From positions 1 to 18,706 of the forward strand of contig JAIXMQ010000170.1 of NCBI GenBank assembly GCA_025716855.1: DNA of 18,706 nucleotides, in the 5' to 3' direction. Below, in pieces: positions 8,558 to 18,652 of this stretch. The position numbers were made by a program, and so were the translations under genes. Source of the DNA: Pilaira anomala. Its lineage: Eukaryota > Mucoromycota > Mucoromycetes > Mucorales > Mucoraceae. The notes under the pieces were generated by a model. The model saw only the letters and a list, made by a program, of their open reading frames with translations. It was not told the origin of the DNA and did no database searches. The stretch's first letter is position 1; every line of letters starts with the position of its first letter.

Positions 8558-11525
8558 TTACTTGAAGAATATTAAGTCAGAGGGGGTTCCTAATACTTTC
8601 CTCATGTCTTTTTTAAACGCTACTTCAGGTCTGATTACCATCTGGTGTGAAGAGAGTTCAGTAAGAACATCCCTTTTTGGACGATACACCAGACCGACCA
8701 AAGTCTCAATAACGCACGCATCAAAGATAACGTGGTCACGCGTACCCACCTTAACAAAGCTAACAGTAGGAATAGCAGTGTTAGAGCAAGCAGCTTCTTG
8801 AGACTGTGCCAATTCCGCAAAGCAGAAATGGCTGCCGGGACCATCAGAATTGTATTGAAATGAAAAAAAGAACAAGATTCGAGCAAAGTAATACCTGGTT
8901 TCAACTTTTTTGAGTCTGTGTGTAGAATAAAAAAGTCAGTTTGATACATAAATAAGCATGATAGCAATAATACCTACGCGTTTCTTTTAGTAGCACTGAA
9001 CATTATATATTCACCTTTTTTTGTTGTATTCTTGTTGCTTCTCATTGGAAGATCCGAACTGTAAACAGTATTATCACACCAAAGCTTAGGTGCAATAATC
9101 ATTTCCTGACCAAAAAAATGAGAGGGAAATGACGGAGTAGGACAACTTTCTCTACGAGCAATATAGTTCAACATAGCAAGCGCCCAAGTACCAGTAACAT
9201 AGCTTGCAATTTTAGACTTGCCAAGGTCTATTTTTTGCCTGAGTTCTTCGGTATTGTAGCTACTTGCGAATGGCCCCCAGAGTTGGGGTAAGCCTTCTTC
9301 AAGAGGATGTTCTAAATAAATAGGCTTTGCTAAAGCACTACGTTCTTTTTCTTCCTTTTCAAAGGTTACCATTCCAGACAGTTTAAGATAGTTGAAGATT
9401 GCCTGCGGAAATCCCGACAAGTTTACTTCCCTTCATTACTCGCTTCAGCTTACCAATGCCTCTTTCCATACTTCTCAAAGACAGACAACGCAAAAGACTA
9501 TGTGTAAAGATATGCGAAATTTGTAAGTTATACTATTGATGGAAATTATAACAATATCATTGACTTACCCCATACGACGAATGATACTAGGTACATGCAA
9601 AAGTAGATGCATGTTGGCAAGGAAGACAGTACGAGAAATCATTTTCTGAACGAGGCATTTGTTGAGGTAATTAAACCAAGTGGAAAATGAACTACAGAAG
9701 AGAATTTGTAAAGTTAGTTTGTTTGTTTTTTTTTAAAAAAACATATTCACTTACGTTTTGATATCATACAAATCTTCTGGAGTAATACACCATTGTAAGC
9801 TGACTTGGAGACCATGGCAAAGCGCAGAAATAGCATCCTTGCAATCAGGTGGACAGAATGGGGCAATCAATAAAGGAACAATATGAACCAGCCATGAGAT
9901 CCAGTCTACACTTTGGTAATTGCCTTTTTGATTGTCAAAACTTTGACCAGCAAAGCTTCCACTGAACGTTTCTGCGGATATATACTTGGATGAACTATTA
10001 ATGGCATGTTCAACAGCTTTATATTGCTCTTTGGAAATTGAAAAGGGGTATAAATGCTCATTCCCTTCATACTTGTATCTCTCGTTACTTGAGGGCGAAA
10101 ACATTTCAAACAGTTGCTTTGCCAAGTTTGAATAACAATGCAATTCGTCAAATTCGAAGTACTCCAAGGAATGTACCAAGTTAAAGAAGACAGTCTTTCC
10201 TTTTATGCCGTAGCATTCATCATTGGGAAACTGTTGTAAATGTAAGTAAGTACGAAATTTGAAGACTGTGTCACTATTAAAAAAAATAACTTACAGACGA
10301 TTTGTTTAACAACAGACTTTCTTTGGTTCGATCGTTGCCTTTGGGACCAGAAAAGTACATTCCACCGTTACTATTACTCTTGTCACCGGGATGACCACCT
10401 CTCACTAAAAGTAAGAAAGTCAGTTACTTATCTATCAACCTGTATTTAAACAAGCTTCTCACTTACCATCACAAAAACGACATCAATAAAAGCATACGGC
10501 ACCCATATGCTTGAGGAGTGAATTCACCTCAACCATATCACCGCCAGTCATCACAGAGTAGATGTTTGCAGTTGCAACAATCTGACCATCTTGTTTGACC
10601 TCGATAGGATTTACCGAGAGGTTTTCAAACATTCTTACAATTGGCTTGAAGAAGGAATCCTAGTTTGACTTGGTGTTACCGTAGAAGACAGCAACAGGAA
10701 AGGTATACTTGTCTTCGTATCGATACATAGTCAGTGTTTACGTAAATCAGTAATCTTCTTACATATGCCTTACATTATATTTATTGAATTATTACCTGAT
10801 AGATGACGGCAACGAAAGAATGACAGCTTGAACAAAGATGAGTTTCTCTGACGAGTTTTTTGCTGTGAAACCATCAACTTGGAGAGAGATGGCAACATCA
10901 TGCTCGTTCTGGAAACATCCTGCTGACTTCATATCCTTGTATACCTCACCAGAGAAAAAATCCCTGTAATTGATGTCATCACTGTTATCAAATTCATTGA
11001 TTCGATAATCAGCAATCATGTCACGAACATCTTTACAGGAAAGCATTGCAGCGATCTTGTCTTCAATGCGCACCATCTTAACAACAGACTTGGATGATCT
11101 AGGTGCTGAGCAAGTGGGACACTCAGTCAAGAGTTGGTCATCAGTATCATCATAAAGATAACAACCCTTGGGGCACACATCGAAATTCATGGTGAACTTG
11201 ATGTCTGTCTTTTCCTTGATGAGACGGACACACCCATGAAGGTCGGTAAGTTTTGCTTGTGCAGTCAATGGAGAAACAGGGACTAACAAAATACAGCTTA
11301 ATATCATGTAATAGATTGTAGGATAGTGACTATATAACTTACGTGCTTTATATGTTTCATTCATGATAGCTGCCATTTTAGCTTGGGTTGCTCTTGAAAC
11401 ACCACCGCTGAAACCAGCTTCATTGAACTGGATGTTCGACAGTTGGAAACATGTGAAGACATTGTCCTTTTGAAGAAAGTTATATGTGAGTGATTCCATA
11501 GTAACATCTTCTTCTACAGAGTCAT
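8558..11525 (-). pseudogene. Tnp2/CACTA-like transposase, multi-exon, several lesions
   Basis: Exons on the minus strand, 5' to 3': 11525–11343, 11282–10796, about 10733–10467, 10404–10295, 10230–9755, 9691–9569, 9497–8974, 8915–8558; an upstream exon is implied by phase. Most junctions are clean GT–AG and keep frame. Features: a Cys motif FDVCPKGCYLYDDTDDQ followed by CPTC; HDVAISLQVDGFTAKNSS then SLPSSIR; VDWISWLVHIVPLLIAPF; SLRSMERGIGKLKRVMKGS; and a C-terminal ETLVGLVYRPKRD. This order matches Tnp2-type transposases of fungal CACTA (EnSpm) elements as I know them. Lesions: TAG at 10662–10660 (W expected), TGA at 10485–10483, a frameshift between about 9440 and 9385, another near 8990, and no clear acceptor before the exon at 10733. 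CACTA-type ends were not found nearby. It lies head-to-head with the exonuclease gene. Confidence 0.75.
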
Positions 11526-11794
11526 CTAAAAATAACAACAACAGAAGAATATCAATATGAAAAATACGACGGTGAGCCTGTGCCAGGGGAAATTCTATCC
11601 AATAAAATCTCTTAAAAAGTCTATAACAGACCAACCATAAGCTCCTATTTTCTATAAACCAAAATGGTTAGATCAGTTGCGAACCTTTTTTATACACATT
11701 TTTAATTCACGCTCAACTTTCCCTCGAAAAGCTCTTTTCTCTTTAACAAAAAAAAAAAAAAAAAAAAAAAAGATCTTTACCTGAGCAGCACTAA
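11526..11794. other. Divergent intergenic region with an A24 run
   Basis: Lies between the first recognised exon of the minus-strand Tnp2-like gene and the open frame of the plus-strand exonuclease. It should hold the missing first exon of the former and the promoter(s) of both. A run of 24 A occupies 11748–11771. No clear TATA box is visible; a minus-strand splice acceptor (TTATTTTTAG) lies at 11526–11535. Confidence 0.45.
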
Positions 11795-12370
11795 CTCTAC
11801 GAACCCAAATGGGAACAAGAAGAGAGGAAGATCCGAAGGAACAAAAAATCGAGAAGGTCATACAGCTGGCCGAAAAAAACAGCAGATAGAGAATCAATCT
11901 TTTCTGGATTCATTCCTCGTTACTACTTCACCTGTTTCACCTGTAAGATTCTAAAGAACCATATATGTGCATCTATATATCTATTCAGAGTTCACTCTTT
12001 CAATGCCTCTACCTTCCCTAAAAAGCTTGCTGATGTCATTGGCTCTGAAGAAATTGTTAAAGTCGGCAAAAATATTGCAGGCGATTTTACTAGGTTAAAG
12101 GGACATTTCTCTATTAAAGTTCCTGAGACATCTGGAAAGCTCGATATTGGCGCAATTTGTTACCAAAAAGACATTATCATTAGAAGTGGTCTTCGTTTAG
12201 ACCAAATTTGCGGTCGTGTATTATCCAGATACCTTCCAAAGATTCCCATCATCCGATGTGGTAACTGGGAAGCACCTATCCCAACAAGCGAGCAAATAAA
12301 GTATGCAGCAATAGATGCTTGGATTTCTCTTGACATTGATATATACCAGCTATATATCTTCTACTATTGA
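11795..12370 (+). pseudogene. WRN-like 3'-5' exonuclease fragment (ExoI missing)
   Basis: An open frame without ATG, from a stop at 11792–11794 to TGA at 12368–12370 (about 191 residues). The first part is basic (WEQEERKIRRNKKSRRSYSW). From IYLFRVHSFNASTFPKKL it follows the WRN/RNase D-like exonuclease pattern: EEIVKVGKNIAGDFTRLKGH carries ExoII (KVG then D), SGLRLDQICGRVLSRYLPKI is the helix before the SDW-like CGNW, and SEQIKYAAIDAWISLDI carries ExoIII (Y-A-A-x-D). The ExoI strand (D-x-E) is absent; the text before IYLFRVHSF is replaced or deleted, so the fragment should be inactive. After 12370 another frame continues briefly (SSTIDYYLTGAATSYL), suggesting a frameshift near 12350. Family assignment is firm; absence of ATG and ExoI makes this a remnant. 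Confidence 0.8.
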
Positions 12371-12691
12371 TTACTATTTAACTGGTGCTGCCACCTCTTA
12401 CCTGACAATATTATTTAATTCTCCTTAATTTCTCACGAACAATTAACAGCCCGGTATCACAAACCTCATCTGGATTTCATGCAATACAACGCGTCCTGAC
12501 CAAGTCATACGCGTAACATATAAAATATAATGATCCAAGACTGTCAACCATATGTTAAAAGACCAGACTCTTTTTCCCACTCTTTTATTTAGTATAAATA
12601 CATCCTCTTTTTCCATTAATAAAATATCATCTTTCTTTTTAAGACTTTCAACAAACTTTACGTTTTACTTTTAACATATTTATCAGACATT
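12371..12691 (+). other. Spacer inside the exonuclease gene, LTR-like or promoter-like
   Basis: About 320 bp without a sustained frame. It has a TATAAATA box at 12593–12600 followed by pyrimidine-rich text, resembling the text around 1231 and retroelement LTR ends. TATTTA occurs at both 12375–12380 and 12677–12682, which would fit a 6-bp duplication around an insertion, but the sequence is AT-rich, the boundary lacks a TG start, and this may be chance. It may instead be an intron-rich linker of the original gene. Confidence 0.3.
12593..12600 (+). promoter_or_regulatory. TATA-like box
   Basis: TATAAATA about 100 bp before the open frame at 12692. If real, it could drive the downstream part as a separate gene or belong to an inserted LTR. 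Confidence 0.3.
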
Positions 12692-13729
12692 TTGAATGTT
12701 TTGATTTGTCTTCCTAACGTAAATCAAGCTGTTGTCCACGGAAAAGTCAATATTGGTACATTTGTAGCAGTATTTACTAAATCAACCTCCAGCAGACAGA
12801 TGCCATCGGCTTATGGTTATATTGAAGACTTTTCAAAATTATCTGATATAGATTCTGACGATGTTATCAAAGCAAAGAAGAGCGTTGTAAAAATTATTGG
12901 TGTCAAGATTCCAGGTATGCTGGTGGACTATTACACCACTGTTGATGAGACAAGAACTTTTAAATCATTTGATGAAGTTCCATTTGTTGCATTGATAAAC
13001 AACAAATGCTTAAAAACAGCATCTGAGAATTATTATATTCGAGACAAAGAAGAAACTTGTAGAAGAGAACTTGAGGCCAATCAGCCTGCTGACAGTAATG
13101 AAGTTAATGCTGCTGACAAAACTACCGTTCCCTCTCGTATCTTGAAAGATGCTTTCCATGTCATGCAAATGATAAAAATTTCTCTCAAGCATGGTATGAC
13201 AAAAGACTTTATGAGGCGTTTTAGAGATGCTCTGTTTGTGGTGGATCAAGATGACAAGAAGAAAGTGGAAGAATATCTGGTTTCGGTGGGCACAGATTGG
13301 AATACAAAGCTTCTTTCAGATTCTGAGTACATCTTCAAAAGGGTTAAGAGATACATCCTACCTGCTGAGGAGCTCTATCCTATAGTCGATGAGCTTTTTA
13401 AAAGCTATGGGGACTCCATTTGTGTTAAAACGGGGAGAACCCTCTTCGATGAAGATGCCAGGAAAGACGCTGCTGCAATTTTGGAAGAAATCCGTCTGGG
13501 TCATGTCTCTGACTTAAAAGGCGGATCTTCTTTATACACTGAGATTGGCATTGATAGAAACGGTTTAAAACTGTATAGATGCGCCAGAGGAACGAGTTCA
13601 GAAGGCTCTGTTCACATGAGCTTAGTACGTAAGTTTGCATCCTAAAATGCTGGCCTAGACTTAAAAATATGGTACTATCCGATTACCGATTACGCCATAA
13701 TATTAATGTAAGTTTGTATATAGTAACAA

Positions 13730-13770
<41 letters not shown>

Positions 13771-14907
13771 CGGTGATTTTGAAGAATCAAACACTTTATA
13801 CTAATCCCACTATAAAAAAAATAGGTTGGATTTAAAAACAGATTTGGTAAGATTCATAAGGGTCATTATAGTCCATGGCTCAGTCTATCCATAAATACCT
13901 TGAAAATGAAAATGGGTCATACTCCTGTTGATAACTATTTCTGTAACCGTGTTGGAAATGCTTTTGAATTTGAACAAACAAAAGAAACTTTTGGAATTGT
14001 ATCATTGCCTATTTCTATTATGAGGGAATTTGATATTGGCTCAGCAGTATCTAATGCTGAGCCAACAGAAAGCTATTTTGAAATCAAAAACTTGTTACAG
14101 ATAAGTATTCTGCCTTCAGCCAATTTTCCAATTATGGAATATTCTGTTGGTGATTACTTGTACAAGAATTTAGCTCAGTGTCAAAGAACTAAACTTACTG
14201 TCACTGCAGTTCACACAAACGAGGAAGTAGCTTTATATCAGACCTTAATTACCGACCCTGTGAATAAGGCATTAATTAAATTTCAAGGACAAGCTCAAAA
14301 GCTTGATTTTGTTGAATTTGCCAAGCTATGGTCAACATTTTGTAATGAGCGATCAAAGGTGTATTACAAGACTGCAAGACATTTAGAGTCTTATTTTAAT
14401 GTGATGGAGGATAGGAAGAAATATGGTGACTCTGTCATGTTGAACATATAAAGAGTTCAAAAAATAAAAAGTCTCACTCTAAATGAATTAAGAATTGAAT
14501 CGGCAGGCGGCATACAATGCCTTCGAAGACCTACACCACAGAATCTGACTTATGCAAGCACAATTCGAGAAGAAGTAAGAACCGAAAATCCTGGGCCATC
14601 GCGCAATACTTTTTGCAGCACTGGCACCTCTACCTACAATGTTAGCAATGCCACCACATATATATCGTATTCGCTATATTGCACCTACTCCTGGTCTTGA
14701 AGTACCAAGTTCTACTTATCCAGGAACTCAAAAAAAAAAAAAAGAAAAAAGAAAACATGTTTCCTGTGTAAAAGTGATAGCTGTGGAGGTAGAAGCAAAA
14801 GAATATATTGCGTAAATAAGTGCGGAAGTTGTGAAATTGACACATGTCCTGGAAAATATGATTCTACTGAAAGAAGTCATGCCACTTTTCCCTGTACTAA
14901 TATATTA
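12692..14907 (+). pseudogene. C-terminal part of the exonuclease-fusion gene: RGT-S-EG-H domain and Cys-rich tail
   Basis: No ATG begins the frame at 12692 (first in-frame ATG 12798). The main frame to 13645 includes GMTKDFMRRFRDALFVVDQD, WNTKLLSDSEYIFKRVKRYI, TGRTLFDEDARKDAAAILEE and DRNGLKLYRCARGTSSEGSV with HM after it. After a TAA at 13643–13645 it goes on (NAGLDLK), shifts frame (YRLRHNIN), and has a GT–AG intron from 13711 to about 13833 with a T14A27 run. Then come NRFGKIHKGHYSPWL, a shifted QSIHKYLENENG, and 13900–14451 ending in YYKTARHLESYFNVMEDRKK. Past the stop at 14449–14451 the frame reads another 80 codons, then shifts into a Cys-rich tail (SDSCGGRSKRIYCVNKCGSC, EIDTCPGKYDSTERSHATF). 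I recall fungal proteins with a WRN-type exonuclease followed by such a RGTNS-EG-VHM region, which supports one original gene from 11795; this memory is unverified. At least five lesions. Confidence 0.6.
13730..13770. repeat. T14A27 homopolymer palindrome
   Basis: Fourteen T followed directly by 27 A, inside the intron of the exonuclease-fusion remnant. It could form a hairpin in single strands and is a likely site for length errors in sequencing. Confidence 0.85.
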
Positions 14908-15267
14908 GTGGGTTTCATTTCTAATCGTCCCACTGTTGGGATGAATTTAACATCAGCCAATTAAATTACTCCCCCACTCATTAGAAATGAAACCCATTTA
15001 TCCCATTTTTAGAAATAAAATAAATTATTGAGTTTTATACGTAAGCGAGATTCAAGCTTTTCTCTCAGAAGCTGTTTGGGGCTTCTAGTCATTTCAAGTG
15101 ATGTAGTAGTGTTAAAAAAAAATTTAAACAAAAAAGATAAGAATTCCTCCCACCGGTCGTCCCAAAAAAAAGTGGGATGAATTGAGTTAAAATGGGAGAG
15201 CGATTTTATTGGTCAAAATTAAAAAATAATTCGTCCCAAAAGTGGGACGACTAGAAATGAAACCCAC
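14908..15267. mobile_element. 360-bp MITE with 40-bp terminal inverted repeats
   Basis: Ends 14908–14947 (starting GTGGGTTTCATTTCTAATCG) and 15228–15267 are inverted copies matching at 37 of 40 bases by eye. TA lies on both sides (14906–14907, 15268–15269), as for Tc1/mariner-type MITEs. It has no coding capacity. An inner copy of the right end (ATTAGAAATGAAACCCA, 14980–14996) pairs perfectly over 17 bases with 14909–14925, and the CGTCCCAAAA-AGTGGGA motif recurs near 15157–15177, so the element may be two nested or partly duplicated copies. It sits at the 3' end of the Cys-rich tail of the preceding gene remnant. Confidence 0.85.
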
Positions 15268-15318
15268 TATTATATAGTAGGCTCTAACTTAGTTACAGTT
15301 ACGGTTATCCTAAAACTC

Positions 15319-15707
15319 TCAAAAGTTCAAATAATAAAAGCATATCTTGTCTCTAACAGTCAAAAAAGTTGACGCCCGGTAGGGTGTGGAATTTATCCGG
15401 TTTTCAAAATGACCCCCTGATATGGGTATACGGCCAAAAATACAGTATTATCTTTTGAAAATATATCACGATCCTTACCTTCCTCCGGTTCAGCAGCCTC
15501 GGTATAAAGGAAAAGACCTTCTACTTCTTCACGTGAATCAGTAAATTCTCCTTCAAGGTTAATTTCTTGTTGATCACGTACTTCTTCGGTGGATGTGATG
15601 CGTTGAACTATAGAAGTTCCTGACAGTAAACGACGGCTTGCTTTAATGATGTTAGCCCTAGTGATACTAGATCTGCATTGAGTAGGTTTGACGATTGGAG
15701 GGGACAT
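15319..15707 (-). CDS. Small two-exon gene of unknown function
   Basis: I do not recognise it. The ATG at 15707–15705 has A at −3 (CACAAAATGTCC), with TTATTTATAATATTATAC upstream as a TATA-like region. Exon 1 is 15707–15479, a 62-bp GT–AG intron follows (GTAAGGATC donor, CATATCAG acceptor, 15478–15417), and exon 2 is 15416–15319. Phase is kept and the total of 327 bases gives 108 residues. Unspliced it would read 104 residues, so splicing is a choice based on the strong sites. The N-terminus is basic (RSSITRANIIKASRRLL), the middle acidic (EEVRDQQEINLEGEFTDSRE). No signal peptide or membrane segment is visible. It lies just beyond the MITE, on the opposite strand to its neighbours. It may be spurious, but the clean splice sites and start favour a real gene. 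Confidence 0.5.
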
Positions 15708-16078
15708 TTTGTGTTTGTATAATATTATAAATAAGATGAAAAATCCAGGTAAAAATGAACATACTTTATAGTTGTCAATTTTTTTTTTTTTTTTTTTTTA
15801 GGTCAGCTAGTGCCAGCCTACGCGGGGTTGGGTTTAAATTCAGGATTTTTTTTTCATATAGTGTATAAAACCTTATATTTGCTTGGCAGAGGTACTTCGG
15901 CTTATATCACTGGTTCGATCCCAAGTTAACAGGAAACAAGAAGGGGAACGAATCTCTTAGATCCATTATGATGGCTAAACGATTGAAAAAAAAATGTATA
16001 AAAGGTGCGATAAAAATGACACGACAATATAATATATTTACTTAATTTTTATATCTACAAATTATTGACAAGTATAAA
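15708..16078. other. Intergenic region with pol III-box-like sequences
   Basis: Divergent promoter region between the small minus-strand gene and the AT-hook gene. After a T21 run (15779–15799) comes AGGTCAGCTAGTGCCAGCC (A-box-like), then GGTTTAAATTC (15831–15841, a degenerate B box) and a T9 run (15846–15854) like a pol III terminator. A perfect B-box, GGTTCGATCCC, lies at 15912–15922 behind TGGCAGAGG (15884–15892). No complete tRNA cloverleaf can be drawn by eye. This may be a decayed tRNA-derived SINE; evidence is weak. A TATAATATATTTA tract near 16030 may serve the AT-hook gene. Confidence 0.35.
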
Positions 16079-17397
16079 ATGATTTCACCTATTACCGCTT
16101 CTGATATTATGGATGCTATGGTATCCATGAAACAAGATATTGCTACTATAAAGGAGCAATTGCTGCTCATGACTTACACCCATCGAATGCCTGTTCAAGT
16201 CAAAGTATCTCAAAGGGCCGATCGAAACTCTTCCATCTCTCGTAGAATCATGGAATCTCCTGGTAAGTGATTCGCTTTTTTTTTTTGGTAAAATCTTATT
16301 ATACATTTCTAATTATTTTTTATTTCTTTTTGGTAGAGCAAGCTCAGGCTCTCATCGAGTTCCATGAAAAGGTCAGAACCATGGCCAGGTTCTATACCAA
16401 CGAGAAGATGGAAGAGCTGTATGCCAATCCGAATTTGCTTGGTGCTCGTGCATACTCTCAAGTTAACACAAACGGCACCAACAAGGCCAATCTCATGCAG
16501 ATGTTACGTGTCCATCTTCAAGGCAATGGAACGACCCCGTTCGCAAGAAAGGACGAAGCAGGTAAAATAGAAGAGATGGAAGAGAGGTACTCTAATTTTC
16601 TTTTTGTGATGAAACCTGTTGTTCGGTATTTGGTGTTGAACGGTGACAGTGAGCAGCCCGTAGGCTGGGGTCACATACTCATAAAGGAACGAGTGAAGTT
16701 TGCTCTTGCTGTTGAGCGTATCTTCTTTTTTTATGAAAATCGAGGTATCCCTTGTGACATCGGGAGACGTACCGACGGAAGATGTGCGCACGGAGAAGTT
16801 CATCCCGTTACACTTAGCATTGGAAAGCTGGTGCGCTAAGGTTTTTATTGCAGAAACAATAAAAAACTTAAGACCAAGATCATTTGTAAGTAGCTTATTT
16901 CTTCATGTATGAATGTTTGCTAACATTATTTTATTAATAAGCAGGAATCATTCTCTTCGTCTGGTTCTGCTTCTTCTGATACCTCTCCAGCTGCTTCCAT
17001 TGCTTTTACTGCTGCCCCCACTTCTTCTGACACCTCTCCAGCTGCTTCCACCTCTTCTCCAACTACTGTTGCCACTTTCCCTACTACCACCTCTTCTCCT
17101 GCTGCCACAACTTCTCTTGCCCCCAGTTCTGACCCTCACGTCTTTTCAGTACCTTTCCCAGTTTTCCCTCGTCGTCTCGTTCAACCAGATATCGACGAGG
17201 AAGATGAGTTTTCCATTCCTGGTTTTGAAGAATCGGTTTATTCTCGTTTGCGCAAGCAATTAATATCGGGTATTACCGATAACCACACGACCAGGGAGAC
17301 TTGCCCTGGGAACCCTGAGGTGCCAATAAGAAAGAGGGGAAGACCTCGTAAGGCTACAAACGAAGGTAATAGCTCAAACCGTCCCCGTTTAGATTAG
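16079..17397 (+). CDS. Three-exon gene: coiled coil, S/T/P-rich linker, C-terminal AT-hook; one apparent frameshift
   Basis: I do not recognise the family. Exons: 16079–16262, 16337–16885, 16945–17397, with GT–AG introns of 74 and 59 bp. Exon 1 has a heptad-like helix (ASDIMDAMVSMKQDIATIKE). Exon 2 reads ALIEFHEKVRTMARFYTNEK, ANPNLLGARAYSQVNTNGTN and VGWGHILIKERVKFALAVER, a globular-looking domain. Near 16750 the frame must shift by one base to reach LVTSGDVPTEDVRTEKFIPL and HLALESWCAKVFIAETIKNL; an extra base or a two-base loss explains it, or an intron I missed. Exon 3 begins with a long S/T/P/A-rich linker holding two copies of SSDTSPAAS, then an acidic patch (QPDIDEEDEFSIPGFEE) and a canonical AT-hook, KRGRPRKA, near the end (stop TAG 17395–17397). 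A role in binding AT-rich DNA in the nucleus is inferred. Total about 395 residues. It may be a transposon accessory gene or a host gene. Confidence 0.7.
16972..17049 (+). repeat. 27-bp coding repeat in the S/T/P linker
   Basis: Two copies of a 27-bp unit (16972–16998 and 17023–17049) differ at a single base by eye; both encode SSDTSPAAS. They lie 51 bp apart start to start. Confidence 0.85.
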
Positions 17398-17414
17398 TTT
17401 TCTTTTATATACTT

Positions 17415-17420
17415 AATAAA
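17415..17420 (+). terminator. Polyadenylation signal
   Basis: AATAAA 18 bp after the stop of the AT-hook gene, in a T-rich context. A T-run follows at about 17462–17482. Confidence 0.5.
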
Positions 17421-17916
17421 TCAGCACCGTAAAGTGGGTAAACTTCAAAAAAACACAAGTCTTTTTTTTTTTTTTTTTTTTTACTTGTGACTAGTAATTT
17501 ATATAAACATTGATTCGTGATGGACTGCTTTCGTAACTTTTGTGTTTTATTTGTTTTTATTTTTTTATTTGTTCTCAGTAGTCAGCACAAGTATAAAGCA
17601 CCTCACATCGGTGGAAACATTATTCTTTTTTTTTCTCTTTATATATATATATTTATTTCATCTTTACTTTTGATTTCTTTTAATTTTATACTTATTGGTG
17701 CCAACCTGTAGTGATAATGTCCTTCCCCTTTGTATTTGCGTTATAATTTTACTAACTGTCCTTTAGTTGGATCATATTTTTAAATAAAAAGTATTGTCAT
17801 CTTTAAGCTCAGGTTTTTTTTTTTTTTCTCGACTCAAGTCAAGTCTTATTGTGTGCTCAAGTAACGTCACATAAATCAACATTTAAAAAAGATATTTTTT
17901 TTTCAAGTCTACTTTT

Positions 17917-17932
17917 CTTTCTTTCTTTCTTT
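17917..17932. repeat. (CTTT)4 microsatellite
   Basis: Four perfect CTTT units in a T-rich context. Confidence 0.8.
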
Positions 17933-18418
17933 AATAACTTGGTAAATATAATAAATAGGTTTTACTTTTAAACTTGAAGTTAATAATAATGATTCAATAG
18001 GCACAAACAATACATAAATTCCCTTTCATATAATTAAATGGTAAACCGTAAGTAAGCTTTTCTCTTTGAATATATAATTAATAAACCTAATGACGTTATC
18101 TTTTAGAAGTAAAAATAACAAAAGCATAGTCCCCTTTTCTCTCATATTTTATTATTGTGCTCTGTGGTAAGTTTATTAATAATATCGTATAAACAAACAA
18201 ACATTAATAAATATATATGTATAGGATTTTCTTTGTTTATTTTCCCGGTATACCTGGTACTATATTGCTACTCCCATATTATGAAGATGTGTATAAGGTA
18301 GGTATTGTAATAAGCTCGAATTATTCGCGTATTCTATATTGCTTCTGATGCAGTAGAGCAACGTTCCCCCTATGTATTATATTTTTCCCCCATAGTATTA
18401 TAATAACGTATCCCCTCC

Positions 18419-18476
18419 TATAATGTATATCCTATCTAAATAATCCCTATAATGTATATTTTATCTAAATGATCCC
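18419..18476. repeat. 29-bp tandem duplication
   Basis: Units 18419–18447 and 18448–18476 (each starting TATAATGTATAT and ending ATCCC) match at 26 of 29 bases by eye. Confidence 0.85.
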
Positions 18477-18652
18477 TGTAATTCAATAAATAAAAAAAAT
18501 TTTATATCCAATAATATTTTGACCCGTTTCATTTAAAAAAAAAGTTTTTTATCAAATTCCAAATCGTAAATCCAAGCTAATATCAAAGCGTCCTAATGGC
18601 AAATTTTTTTGAAGCGTCGCCGTAATTTTGATTTACAGCAATGACCCATCTC

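Noticed and set aside
8635..8967. Leu-rich minus-strand frame
   Set aside because: Shadow of the last Tnp2-like exon, whose other frame has the family's C-terminal pattern.
11673..11897. Minus-strand frame with a poly-Phe tract
   Set aside because: It crosses the A24 run and lies opposite the better supported exonuclease frame.
11943..11988. 46-bp intron in the exonuclease fragment
   Set aside because: GT–AG borders exist, but the unspliced frame is open and gives IYLFRVHSF, which fits the exonuclease strand better.
15877..15930. Complete tRNA gene
   Set aside because: The B box is perfect, but the A box is too close and the T stem and acceptor stem do not pair.
16913..17263. Leu/Pro-rich reading frame
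   Set aside because: It is the shifted frame of the S/T/P-rich third exon of the AT-hook gene; the low complexity comes from the TCT/CCT codons.
17517..17711. Plus-strand hydrophobic frame
   Set aside because: Made of T-runs in AT-rich non-coding text, with no start context or family pattern.
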